Assembly (NCBI GenBank): GCA_025758065.1
Contig: CP107199.1
Span: 496,001 to 560,000 of the forward strand
Direction of reading: 5' to 3'
Source: Lachnospiraceae bacterium
Lineage (GTDB): Bacteria; Bacillota; Clostridia; Lachnospirales; Lachnospiraceae
Length of the DNA: 64,000 bases
Shown here: in pieces, positions 26,719 to 34,825 of the stretch
How the letters are laid out: each line of letters starts with the position of its first letter
Numbering within the stretch: position 1 is the first letter of the stretch
The notes under the pieces: model-generated
Database searches by the model: none
Seen by the model: the letters and a program-made list of their open reading frames with translations, nothing else
Told to the model about the DNA's origin: nothing
Made by a program: the position numbers and the translations under genes

Positions 26719-27267
26719 TTACTGTAATGGCTCAACAGCTCTTACATCACCGGCTTTAATGGTATCATTTACCAGATAAGCACTTTCATCTCCCTCTTTA
26801 TCATAAGGGAATACCTGTACTTTTACATCATGCTCATCAAAGAAGCTACCATAGTCTGTAGTATAACCATCTTCATTTTCCTCAGGTGCTGTGAAATAGA
26901 AATTCTGGGTTGATACAGCCTCACCAATGGTTCCTAAAACATCCTGGGCATAAACCACTGCTACATCGCTGGTAGTCTTCTTTGTAACAGGAAGCAGAAC
27001 AGTCAGCATACCGCTTGCATCATCGTAAACTACATTTAAATCCATTACATAGTCAGCAAATGGTCCGTATGGCTCTAAATACTGCTCTTCCAGGTCAGAA
27101 CGTACTTCTTCCCAGTTAATAGCAATATCTTTATTGATCTCTGTATCCGGCTTTCCATCCCCTTCGATCTTTCCACTGTCCGGGGATACGATATTGCTCT
27201 TGGTACAGCCGCTTAAAAGTGCTGCCGACGCAAGAAGGATCAGAGAAACTTTTTTCCAGTTAAACAT
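26719..27267 (-). CDS. hypothetical lipoprotein
   Basis: 182 residues. A signal peptide with lipobox LLSGC ends at Cys21-22, then KSNIVSPDSG. The mature part is acidic, soluble and without a family I recognise. AAGGAGG precedes the ATG. It is the first gene of a probable two-gene operon with the secreted metallo-beta-lactamase-fold protein, so the two may work together outside the membrane (inference). Confidence 0.75.
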   Translation of the reverse strand: MFNWKKVSLILLASAALLSGCTKSNIVSPDSGKIEGDGKPDTEINKDIAINWEEVRSDLEEQYLEPYGPFADYVMDLNVVYDDASGMLTVLLPVTKKTTSDVAVVYAQDVLGTIGEAVSTQNFYFTAPEENEDGYTTDYGSFFDEHDVKVQVFPYDKEGDESAYLVNDTIKAGDVRAVEPLQ

Positions 27268-27474
27268 TATAAAAAACCTCCTTAAATTTCAACGGTACTA
27301 TTATATCGAAGAAAACACAATTTTAATAGTAGTTTTTTCTTACAATATTGTTACTCTATGTGAATCTTATGTGAAAATATGTCTTGCCATTTGGTTCCAT
27401 CAGTGCTATTATGTTCAATATGATTTGATTTTTATATTTTTTGAACACGATATTTTTAGCAGGAGGTCTTTCTC

Positions 27475-29004
27475 ATGAAACCGAAACAGAAACCATTTTT
27501 ACAAAATCTTGACCTGGTCACTACCATACTGCCTTTTGGATGCATTGCATTGTTATGCTGTCTTTTTATGTTATTTCCGGAAGGCTCTGCAAACATTCTG
27601 GCATCTATCCGTTTTTTCCTTGGAGATGAGCTTGGAAGCTATTACCTGTTAATGGGTCTGGGAGCTGTGATCTGTTCTCTTTATATGGCATTTTCCCGTT
27701 TTGGCTCTATTAAACTGGGCGACATGGAAAAACCCCAGTATACCGCTTTTCAGTGGGGTTCCATGATGTTTACCTCAGGACTTGCTGCAGATATCCTTTT
27801 TTATTCTCTCTGTGAATGGATGCTTTATGCAGATGAACCTCATATTGCCCAAATGGGGACTGTCCAGGACTGGGCTTCTGTATATCCACTGTTCCACTGG
27901 GGTCCTATTCCCTGGAGCTTTTACATTATCCTGGCAGTTTCTTTTGGCTTCATGATCCACGTACGCAAAAGAAATAAACAGAAATATTCCGAAGCCTGCC
28001 GCCCTCTTCTTGGAAAGAAGGTAGATGGAGTCATCGGCAAGCTGATCGATCTGACTGCTGTTTTTGCTCTGTTAGCTGGAACTGCTACTACCTTTTCACT
28101 GGCTACGCCTCTTTTATCTATGGCTTTAAGCCGGGTTTTAGGAATTGCTGAAACACCTCTTCTTACCATTGCTATTTTAGTTATTATCTGTATTGTATAC
28201 ACAATGGCTGTCTATTTCGGTATGCAGGGGGTTGCAAGACTGGCTGCTTCCTGTATTTACCTGTTTTTCGTGCTGTTAGCTTATTTCCTGTTTTTAGGCG
28301 GCCAGACACGTTATATCATTGAAACAGGTATCAGTGCTGTGGGAACTCTGGCCCAGAATTTTATCTCCCTTGCAACATGGACTGATGCACTGCGCACCTC
28401 TTCCTTCCCCCAGAACTGGACGATCTTTTACTGGGCTTACTGGATGGTATGGTGTGTGGCTACTCCGTTTTTTATCGGAACCATCAGTAAGGGACGAACC
28501 ATCCGTCAGACTGTTTTAGGAGGCTATTTCTTTGGCCTTGCAGGAACCTTTACTTCTTTTATCATACTTGGAAATTATGGACTTGGACTGCAGACTCACG
28601 GTATCTTGGATCTGATGGGATTATACCGGGAAAGCCAGGATCTGTACCAGACCATCATCGCTATTTTTGAAACAATGCCAATGGCTAAGATAGGGCTGAT
28701 CCTTCTGGCGGTTACTATGATCGCTTTTTACGCTACTACTTTTGATGCCCTTACCATGGTAGCAAGCTCCTATTCTTACCGTTCTCTGGATGCAGATAAA
28801 GAGCCGGATAAGAAGGTGAAACTGTTCTGGGCCGTTACTTTGATGCTTTTCCCTATTGCACTGATCTTTTCGGAAAACTCTATGAGCAGCCTCCAGTCAG
28901 TATCTATTGTAGCTGCTTTTCCTATTGGCTTTATCATCCTGATGATCGTATGGAGCTTTTTTAAGGATGCAGATTCCTATCTGAAAGAAAAAACTACAAA
29001 TTAG
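27475..29004 (+). CDS. BCCT-family betaine/carnitine/choline transporter
   Basis: 509 residues, about 12 spans. The family landmarks are present though divergent: the tryptophan-rich stretch NWTIFYWAYWMVWCVATPFF followed by IGTISKGRTIRQ, and KPQYTAFQWGSMMFTSGLAA near the N-terminus. Members import quaternary ammonium compounds with Na+ or by exchange. AGCAGGAGGT precedes the ATG. Monocistronic with a strong terminator. Confidence 0.88.
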   Translation: MKPKQKPFLQNLDLVTTILPFGCIALLCCLFMLFPEGSANILASIRFFLGDELGSYYLLMGLGAVICSLYMAFSRFGSIKLGDMEKPQYTAFQWGSMMFTSGLAADILFYSLCEWMLYADEPHIAQMGTVQDWASVYPLFHWGPIPWSFYIILAVSFGFMIHVRKRNKQKYSEACRPLLGKKVDGVIGKLIDLTAVFALLAGTATTFSLATPLLSMALSRVLGIAETPLLTIAILVIICIVYTMAVYFGMQGVARLAASCIYLFFVLLAYFLFLGGQTRYIIETGISAVGTLAQNFISLATWTDALRTSSFPQNWTIFYWAYWMVWCVATPFFIGTISKGRTIRQTVLGGYFFGLAGTFTSFIILGNYGLGLQTHGILDLMGLYRESQDLYQTIIAIFETMPMAKIGLILLAVTMIAFYATTFDALTMVASSYSYRSLDADKEPDKKVKLFWAVTLMLFPIALIFSENSMSSLQSVSIVAAFPIGFIILMIVWSFFKDADSYLKEKTTN

Positions 29005-29016
29005 TACACAAAAGAA

Positions 29017-29052
29017 AAACAGGAGACTTCCCCTCACAAGTCTCCTGTTTAT
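29017..29052 (+). terminator. intrinsic terminator of the BCCT gene
   Basis: Perfect stem AAACAGGAGACTT/AAGTCTCCTGTTT with loop CCCCTCAC, 12 bp after the stop codon. Confidence 0.85.
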
Positions 29053-29080
29053 GCGTTGTTATACATTTCTACACTTCCTT

Positions 29081-29344
29081 TTATCTTTGCTGCAGATATT
29101 CATCCTGCCATAAAATCTTTCTTATGCAATTATCTGCTTCTGTCTCATCTCTCCCCTTGAAACAAATGGTCAGAAAACCACATAAGCTTAGATTTTTTAA
29201 TTCATCATATTGCTTTAAGTTTGCTGTTTTTTGGTCATTGGTTACGAAAATGTCACAATCAAAACGGTTGGCTGTCTGGATCAGATACGAGATCGGTATT
29301 GGGGTCAAAGCTTTTTTTCTTACGTCCAAACTTCTGGTTACCAT
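29081..29344 (-). CDS. HPr-like protein lacking phosphorylation sites
   Basis: 87 residues with the HPr pattern: IPISYLIQTANRFDCDIFVT, KTANLKQYDELKNLSLCGFL and TICFKGRDETEADNCIRKIL. The HARP motif that holds catalytic His15 is replaced by LTPIP (His to Thr, Arg to Ile), and the Ser46 position is Gln in NLKQYDEL. It cannot take part in PTS phosphotransfer in the usual way and may be a regulatory or binding variant. GAGGTGATGTGA precedes the ATG. It sits alone, convergent with the BCCT gene. Confidence 0.7.
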   Translation of the reverse strand: MVTRSLDVRKKALTPIPISYLIQTANRFDCDIFVTNDQKTANLKQYDELKNLSLCGFLTICFKGRDETEADNCIRKILWQDEYLQQR

Positions 29345-29439
29345 TCACATCACCTCAATTTCAAAAACTACAGCATGTTCCACTTCCTTTACTTAGATCA
29401 TTATATTCCCCTTTCGTATATCATAGCACCGTTTTTTGT

Positions 29440-29467
29440 AAAAAACAACGAATTTATTCGTTGTTTT
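29440..29467. terminator. hairpin AACAACGAAT/ATTCGTTGTT
   Basis: Perfect 10-bp stem flanked by an A-run on the left and a T-run on the right, so terminator-like on both strands, in the gap between the HPr-like and TolC-like genes. No promoter was recognised in the remainder of this 240-bp gap. Confidence 0.55.
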
Positions 29468-29515
29468 TCTTAATATTTTTGTCATAAATTACGACTTTCA
29501 GAGTATTAAAACAGA

Positions 29516-29550
29516 AAAACGGCAGATGTTACTTAAACAAGTGCCGTTTT
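29516..29550 (-). terminator. terminator of the TolC-like operon
   Basis: On the minus strand AAAACGGCA pairs with TGCCGTTTT around a 17-nt loop, followed by T-rich sequence, about 40 bp after the stop of the second TolC-like gene. Confidence 0.65.
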
Positions 29551-29587
29551 CTCTTTGGAATATTAATTTTTTTCTTTAAAGCAGAGG

Positions 29588-30814
29588 TTACTGGGTATCT
29601 GCTGATACGGAAACACCTGCTACTGCCCATTTATAGTTCTGGAGAGCCTGCTGGAGAGCCAGATCTGCACATTTATATCCGGACTGTGCCTGCAGCCATG
29701 CTAATTCCTGCTGCATGTACTGGATATTGCTTAACATACCATTTGCTTTCTGGATCTGTGCTGCCTGCCATGCGATCTGGCCGCTTTCGTAAGCTGTCTT
29801 TGCTGCGGTATAGGAAGCGTTCTTTTCTTCCATTTCGTCATACAGTGCCTGAATGTTGGATCGGACATTTTCTTCGGAATATTCTACATTTCGCAGTTTA
29901 TTTGCAGTCTGTGTGGTAGTCTTTGAGGTACGGATCTGCAGATCTGTCATTCCGCCGCCGGTCTGGCTTCTGAGACTGATCAGATTGTAGTTATTGTTTA
30001 CTGCTTTTTCTTTATCCTCTGTAACATTCACTGTGGCAATGTAAGATGGATCTGCTGACGGGACTTCACCGAATACCGGGTTAGCTGCTTCATCGTAACC
30101 TGTAAAGGAACAGAGCATCTTACGGATCTGCTCGATTCCTGCATCCAGCTGGTTTAACTGGGACTGGCTGGTGGAAAGACTGGATGCAGCCGAAAGTACA
30201 TCTGCATCTACTGCCATTCCCTGTGCCTGCATGGTGTCCTGAAGCTGTTTTGCTGCTGTGGCCAGTTCTACACCTTTTGCTGCAATGGTACGCTGGGATA
30301 AAAGCTGCTGATACTGGTTTAACATCATTTCTACATTAAGGATCAGGCTGTTTGCCTGACGGTCGATCTGTTTTTCAGAAGAAGATTTACGTTCCAGGGA
30401 ACGGTCCAGGCTGTTTGCTGTAGTACGCAGCTGATTGACCGATTTTCTCAAAGCTCTTGCAGTTGCCTTGGATATCATCTGCTCCATGCCGCTTTGTTCT
30501 TTTGCCAGATCTTCGGCTGCTTTTGCCTGGGAGAGCAGGTCATCGGCGGTGGTCCTTGAATTGACTGCGATCTGGCCCTGGTCTTCCTTCATTCCTCTTG
30601 CCATAGCATAGGCACTTTTTATAGGACCGTAGTATTCTTTTACTCTAGCGCCTATTTCGTCATAGTCTAACTGGTTATCAGCAAGACGCTGCTGATCAGC
30701 ACAATAGCTGCCTGCCGGATTTTCTTCTGCTGCAAATGTCTGGAATGGAACGGACGCTGCCAGAAGAAGGGCCATCGTGGCGGCTGTCACGGATCTTAAA
30801 TGATTTGTTTTCAT
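29588..30814 (-). CDS. TolC-family-like secreted coiled-coil protein (second of a pair)
   Basis: 408 residues. An N-terminal signal peptide ends near TFAAEE. The rest is almost all amphipathic helix with heptad character, for example LERKSSSEKQIDRQANSLIL and AYESGQIAWQAAQIQKANGM, in two similar halves as in TolC. This copy is more divergent than its upstream neighbour. In Gram-negatives TolC is an outer-membrane efflux duct; in Gram-positive Clostridia the role of such proteins is unclear. It follows the other TolC-like gene, separated by a 56-bp P163 miniature. Confidence 0.75.
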   Translation of the reverse strand: MKTNHLRSVTAATMALLLAASVPFQTFAAEENPAGSYCADQQRLADNQLDYDEIGARVKEYYGPIKSAYAMARGMKEDQGQIAVNSRTTADDLLSQAKAAEDLAKEQSGMEQMISKATARALRKSVNQLRTTANSLDRSLERKSSSEKQIDRQANSLILNVEMMLNQYQQLLSQRTIAAKGVELATAAKQLQDTMQAQGMAVDADVLSAASSLSTSQSQLNQLDAGIEQIRKMLCSFTGYDEAANPVFGEVPSADPSYIATVNVTEDKEKAVNNNYNLISLRSQTGGGMTDLQIRTSKTTTQTANKLRNVEYSEENVRSNIQALYDEMEEKNASYTAAKTAYESGQIAWQAAQIQKANGMLSNIQYMQQELAWLQAQSGYKCADLALQQALQNYKWAVAGVSVSADTQ

Positions 30815-30832
30815 TTTTTTCGTCCTTTCTTT

Positions 30833-30888
30833 ATGTACTCCCGGAATCGTTTTGTGCCTGATCCTGCGAGAATACTCCGGGAATGCAT
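30833..30888 (-). repeat. P163 miniature (56 bp), copy 1
   Basis: Left terminus ATGTACTCCCGGAATC and right terminus CTCCGGGAATGCAT of P163 with the middle 107 bp missing. It fills the gap between the two TolC-like genes, 18 bp upstream of the second start and 3 bp from the first stop. Confidence 0.75.
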
Positions 30889-30891
30889 TTT

Positions 30892-32109
30892 TTAGTTTGA
30901 AGTAGTAAGGCCTTTTACATTCCAGTCATAAGCTTCTAAGGCAAGGAGAAGCTGAAGTTGTTTTGTGTTTACATCGTTTTTGGCTGCTGTATAGGTATTT
31001 AATGTACTCTGATACTGCAGGCTGGTCTGGCTTCCTACTGCCAGATTTGCCTGGGCAATATTTAAGTTAGCCTCTGCTACCTGAAGCTGGGCTTTGGCTG
31101 CATTTAAGGCATCTCTGGTAGTAAGCACAGTGTTGTACTGCGTTTTTAAGGAACGGACAGCTGTGTCTTTCGCATTTGCTAAAGTTGCCTGATTGGATTC
31201 GATCAGATCCTGACTGTCTAAGTTTCCTGCTTTTTTGGTATAATATTTTACATCGTAGTTATTATCAATAGCTGTCTGTGCATCTGCATTTGGATCTAAG
31301 GTGTCGATGCGGGATAAGTCTGGCTGAGGCACTTCTTTGATCTCAGGCTGTGCATCTGCACTCCAGCCTAACATAAGGCATAAATTTCTGTGTACGTTTT
31401 CCTGGCTCTTTTGTGCAGTTAAAATGGCGTTGTCCTGATCCTGAACACGTTTTAAAGCGGTAAGGACGTCTGTCTGGGTCGCCATGCCTACAGAAAGCTG
31501 CGCCTGGGCTGCTTCGTACTGTTTCTGGAGCAGTTCCCTGGTACTCTGGAGGTTTTCCAGATTATATGCAGACTGCTTTAAGGAAACCATCATTTCCTGT
31601 GCCTGATAAACAAGTTTTGCTTCCTGCTGGTCGTACTGGATTTTTTCCATATCTGCGTCTTCGTAGTTGTTGTCTGCCTGCTTTGTTAAAAGTCCTGCGG
31701 AGTAACGCAGGGAAGCCCAGGTTATATCGTTATCTGCACTGTCTGCCTGATCCCAGATGTCATCGATATCTTTCATGTAGTCATCATAGATATCGTTTAA
31801 GTTTTTATTTTTCTGGTCTTTGTAAGTGGACCGGTTGCTTATAACAGTGGGGTTGTATTCGTGAACCAGATTGGCTAATTCGCCGTATTCCATGATATTG
31901 TCGCGAAGACTGGCCCATTTTTCTGCAGAATAAGCAAATTCAGGTGTCAGGCTTTTTTTATAGTCTACAGTCTGGACATCTTTGGGCTGGTAGGTGTTAT
32001 CGTCGGGGCTGTTCTGGGCTGCCATTGCTGTAAGTGGAAGGGATGCTGACAGGATGGAAGCGGTGAGGACAGCGGAAAGCTTTGTGATCTTCTTGGTAAT
32101 ATTTTTCAT
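30892..32109 (-). CDS. TolC-family protein (first of a pair)
   Basis: 405 residues. The signal peptide (KLSAVLTASILSASLPLTAM then AAQN) is followed by long helical repeats. The C-terminal part ANLNIAQANLAVGSQTSLQY and LLLALEAYDWNVKGL is typical of TolC-type outer membrane efflux proteins, as is ATQTDVLTALKRVQDQDNAI in the first half. TAGAGGAGACC precedes the ATG. It is the middle gene of a TetR-TolC-TolC unit. No adaptor, RND or ABC pump lies next to it. Confidence 0.8.
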   Translation of the reverse strand: MKNITKKITKLSAVLTASILSASLPLTAMAAQNSPDDNTYQPKDVQTVDYKKSLTPEFAYSAEKWASLRDNIMEYGELANLVHEYNPTVISNRSTYKDQKNKNLNDIYDDYMKDIDDIWDQADSADNDITWASLRYSAGLLTKQADNNYEDADMEKIQYDQQEAKLVYQAQEMMVSLKQSAYNLENLQSTRELLQKQYEAAQAQLSVGMATQTDVLTALKRVQDQDNAILTAQKSQENVHRNLCLMLGWSADAQPEIKEVPQPDLSRIDTLDPNADAQTAIDNNYDVKYYTKKAGNLDSQDLIESNQATLANAKDTAVRSLKTQYNTVLTTRDALNAAKAQLQVAEANLNIAQANLAVGSQTSLQYQSTLNTYTAAKNDVNTKQLQLLLALEAYDWNVKGLTTSN

Positions 32110-32136
32110 ATTTGGGTCTCCTCTATTAGTTTATGT

Positions 32137-32177
32137 GTTACAGCTTAGCCATGCGCTGGTTTGAATGAGAAAGTGTG
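32137..32177. repeat. MITE-B terminal fragment inside the tetR 3' end
   Basis: GTTACAGCTTAGCCAT and the following 25 bp match the left 41 nt of MITE-B (47117-47157) with two mismatches. On the minus strand it encodes the last 12 residues of the TetR protein and its stop codon. Confidence 0.65.
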
Positions 32178-32797
32178 CTACAGCACATTCCCCGTTCCAG
32201 GATAGCCATTTCTTCTGTTAATATCTGGATAATGTTTTCTTTTTCAGAAGGATCCTGATAATACATTGCCATTGATTTGATCAGGACCATCATCGCCATA
32301 TCTACTACGTAGCACAGTGTCTCTATTGTGGTGGGATATCTGTCTTTGTCTAAGCGGCTGTAAAGTTCTTCTATAAAGGATTTATAGAGTTCATCTTTCA
32401 TAAGAAAACCCCGGATACCGAACATCTGGTTTTGGCCGGTTACGCTTAAGTCGGCTAACAGGTTTCTGTGGATCTGAAATGTAAGTCTTTCGCCTCCTGT
32501 TTTCATCCATTCTTTTAAAAGACGGGTGCACAGGCGGAATGGATTTCCGTTTTCTTCTTCCAGATAATCAAATATTTTTTTTCTTAAGGTATCTCTGAAG
32601 CCTCTGAGCATATAGCGCATCAGGTCATCTTTATCTTCAAAGTAGGTATAGAAACTTCCACGGGATATTTCGGCTTCTTTGATGATCTGGTTTATGGATG
32701 CTGCGGAGTAGGGAACTCTGGCGAATTCGTTAGCCGCTGCTTCTAAAATAGCATTTTTTTTGGATTCTTTCAGGTTTAAAAAACGCTGGGTTGGCAT
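32138..32797 (-). CDS. TetR-family regulator of the TolC-like operon
   Basis: 219 residues. The helix-turn-helix is AAANEFARVPYSAASINQII then KEAEISRGSFYTYFEDKDDL. The remaining helices form the ligand domain. CAAGGAGG precedes the ATG. The stop is 28 bp before the first TolC-like gene, so the three genes are probably one transcript and self-regulated. The last residues TLSHSNQRMAKL and the TAA come from a MITE-B terminal fragment, so the C-terminus is probably not ancestral. Confidence 0.87.
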   Translation of the reverse strand: MPTQRFLNLKESKKNAILEAAANEFARVPYSAASINQIIKEAEISRGSFYTYFEDKDDLMRYMLRGFRDTLRKKIFDYLEEENGNPFRLCTRLLKEWMKTGGERLTFQIHRNLLADLSVTGQNQMFGIRGFLMKDELYKSFIEELYSRLDKDRYPTTIETLCYVVDMAMMVLIKSMAMYYQDPSEKENIIQILTEEMAILERGMCCSTLSHSNQRMAKL

Positions 32798-32820
32798 TTA
32801 CGAGCCTCCTTGTTTTCTTG

Positions 32821-32983
32821 ATGTCCTCCCGGAATCTTTCTGTGCCTGATTTTGTGAGATGATTTTTTGTCAGTTGTGCCACAATTTTTGAGGCGTACGC
32901 GGTGCGTACGTTGATAAAATTGGGGTGCGACTGGCGGAAAATCGGCCACAAAGGCAGGTGCATGGAAGACTCCGGGAGGACAT
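32821..32983 (-). repeat. P163 element, full copy 2
   Basis: 163 bp with termini ATGTCCTCCCGGAATCTTTC and, reverse-complemented, ATGTCCTCCCGGAGTCTTCC. Both ends share the same change from TTC to TCC, which keeps the terminal stem paired. It lies 23 bp upstream of tetR. Confidence 0.88.
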
Positions 32984-32986
32984 CCT

Positions 32987-33031
32987 ATGTCCTCCTTGAA
33001 TCTTTCTGTGCCTGATTTTGTGAGAAGATTT
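32987..33031 (-). repeat. P163 fragment in tandem with copy 2
   Basis: ATGTCCTCCTTGAATCTTTC through TGAGAAGATTT, 45 bp of the left end, placed 3 bp after the end of the full copy. The right part is missing. The 33032-33172 stretch that follows holds no gene I recognise. Confidence 0.7.
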
Positions 33032-33172
33032 CGAAAGGTTATTCTTATCTGTAGGTTGTTGGGTTTGAAACATGACACGGTGTTACTATGACATGATGTC
33101 ACTTTTGAGATTATATAGAGATTTGGGGAGAATGTCAAGATTTGGAAGTATTAAATATTTGTAAAGATACGG

Positions 33173-33366
33173 CTCAGGGGATTGGGTGGGGCGCTGGGGA
33201 TTTGTGCAGGGACAAACTAAGAATTTGGAAAAATGGCTAAAAGCAAGAGAGGGGCGGGCAAAACTCACTTCGTTCAAACAGTTGCCCGTCCCTCTCTTAA
33301 CGCCATTTTCCCAAATCCAAGTCTGTCTAGCCTGCGCATCCCATGCACCCCACCCAATTCCCTGAG
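33173..33366. repeat. giant imperfect hairpin H3 (194 bp)
   Basis: Outer arms CTCAGGGGATTGGGTGGGG and CCCCACCCAATTCCCTGAG continue inward through GCAGG/CCTGC, TTTGGAAAAATGGC/GCCATTTTCCCAAA and AGAGAGGGGCGGGCAA against TTGCCCGTCCCTCTCT. The apex (33261-33282) is AAACTCACTT then CGTTCAAACAGT, a shortened version of the H1 apex. Confidence 0.72.
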
Positions 33367-33390
33367 CCTGAGAGTAGCCTGGCTTTTTAC

Positions 33391-33491
33391 CTGGTACATC
33401 GTTTCGTAAATAACTGTACTGCTCACATAGAATGCGGATTTGAGTGTGCAGGCAAGTGAGTGGTATAGTTATTTCGAAAATGATGTACCAG
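33391..33491. mobile_element. MITE-A, copy 2 (101 bp)
   Basis: Termini CTGGTACATCGTTTCG and, reverse-complemented, CTGGTACATCATTTTCG, continuing AAATAACT-TAC, with GATGCGGATTTGAGTGTGC inside. It is the same element as at 5382 but lacks the internal hairpin. The outermost base pair changed together at both ends (CTAG in copy 1, CTGG here). Confidence 0.75.
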
Positions 33492-33741
33492 TTGTATTTT
33501 GGATTATTTGTCTGGCTTTTTGTTCGTCTTCTTTTTTTACAGATATAGAGTAGGTGTTTTTTATACTGCTATCACGTAAAAGAACTGGATTGTCGCCACG
33601 AAGGTTATTTAGTGACAGGCGCAGCTGATTATTGGTGCTGGTATCTTTATATGAGATATTATTTTCTGCAAGTAAATTTTTCACCCTAAAGTATTTTTCC
33701 ATATCTAAGGTAGTGTATATTTCTATGTATTTTGCAAACAT
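33469..33741 (-). CDS. small DUF2007-like protein with MITE-derived C-terminus
   Basis: 90 residues from an ATG at 33741 with AAGGAGAAAA upstream. The sequence MFAKYIEIYTTLDMEKYFRV followed by KNLLAENNISYKDT and a distal KKEDEQKARQIIQ has the beta-alpha-beta look of the DUF2007/signal-transducing-protein family. The last residues TGTSFSK and the TAA lie within the terminal repeat of MITE-A. It is the last gene of the glycan cluster direction; a role there is unknown. Confidence 0.6.
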   Translation of the reverse strand: MFAKYIEIYTTLDMEKYFRVKNLLAENNISYKDTSTNNQLRLSLNNLRGDNPVLLRDSSIKNTYSISVKKEDEQKARQIIQNTTGTSFSK

Positions 33742-33760
33742 TTTTCTCCTTATGTTCGTG

Positions 33761-33782
33761 GATGTCCCATATAATGGACATC
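33761..33782. promoter_or_regulatory. dyad GATGTCC-N8-GGACATC
   Basis: A 7-bp perfect inverted repeat in the 91-bp gap between the GT2 gene and the DUF2007-like gene. The motif CCATATAA in its spacer recurs at 33803. It could be an operator or an mRNA hairpin in front of the small gene. Confidence 0.4.
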
Positions 33783-33832
33783 TTAAAGATTTTATCACTG
33801 CTCCATATAACGGGTGGAAGATGCACTTTTTC

Positions 33833-34825
33833 TTATAGATTTTCTGTTTTTTCCACAATATAAACCGGTCTATCCTTTAATTCTGTAAAAAGGATCGCAA
33901 TATACTCACCTATGATCCCAATCAGCAGGAACATCATTGCAAACATAAAACATAAAAGTACCACGATCGTTGCATAACCACTGGGAGCTCCCTGGCGGGT
34001 ACAAAGAGTATATACCATAACCAGCACGCCCAATGCTGCCGAAAACACACCTGCATAAATTCCCAGTTTCAGCGGCATATTGGAGAAGCAGAGTATGGTA
34101 TTAATAGAGAAAATAAATAACTTCTTAATGCTGTATTTACTCTCCCCTGCCACCCTTGCTCTGGCTTCGTATTCTATGTTAGTTTTTTTAAAGCCTACAT
34201 TTTGTACGTAGCCGCGAAGGAAACGTACTTTTTCACGGTAGTTGTCTTTAAGGACCTGGGCTACATGGCGGCTGATGGCGAAGAAATCAGAGGCGTTTGG
34301 CTCAAAATGGACATCTGAAATATGGTTAATAAGCCAGTAAAAACCAGAAGATGTTATATTCTTTATCAGACCCGCAGACTCATTTTTCGTGCGGACCATA
34401 TTGATGACCTCATAACCAGCATCAAATTTTTCTATGATTTTCGGGATACATTCCGGTGGATGCTGCAGATCTGCGTCCATACAGATGATCCCATCTCCTG
34501 TACTGTGATCGATACCGGCTATCATTGCTGCTTCGTGTCCAAAGTTCCGTGAAAAACTGATGAGTTTTACATCATGGTCTTCTTTTGCCAGTTCTTCCAG
34601 AATGCTTAAACTGTTGTCTGCACTTCCGTCATTAACGAATATGAGTTCATGCTCCCAGCCGGATTTTTTTATCTGTTCCAGGATTTTATTGGTTTCTTTA
34701 TAGAATTCTCGCAAAGCTTTTTCTTCGTTGTACACGGATACGACTACTGATAGTTTACGGAGGCTTTTGCTGTTTTCGTTTATATCGTTGCTGTTTTTAC
34801 TGTTGTTTTCTGCTGTATTGTTCAT
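33833..34825 (-). CDS. GT2 glycosyltransferase, polyprenyl-phosphate sugar synthase type
   Basis: 330 residues. GT2 domain: LSVVVSVYNEEKALREFY, ELIFVNDGSADNS, FSRNFGHEAAMIAGIDHSTG and the DADLQHPPE metal-binding stretch (DxD-like). Two C-terminal membrane spans (about 235-310) are typical of GtrB/DPM1-like enzymes that attach a sugar to undecaprenyl phosphate. Its start overlaps the licD stop (ATGA), so the two are coupled. The sugar is not determinable. Confidence 0.88.
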   Translation of the reverse strand: MNNTAENNSKNSNDINENSKSLRKLSVVVSVYNEEKALREFYKETNKILEQIKKSGWEHELIFVNDGSADNSLSILEELAKEDHDVKLISFSRNFGHEAAMIAGIDHSTGDGIICMDADLQHPPECIPKIIEKFDAGYEVINMVRTKNESAGLIKNITSSGFYWLINHISDVHFEPNASDFFAISRHVAQVLKDNYREKVRFLRGYVQNVGFKKTNIEYEARARVAGESKYSIKKLFIFSINTILCFSNMPLKLGIYAGVFSAALGVLVMVYTLCTRQGAPSGYATIVVLLCFMFAMMFLLIGIIGEYIAILFTELKDRPVYIVEKTENL

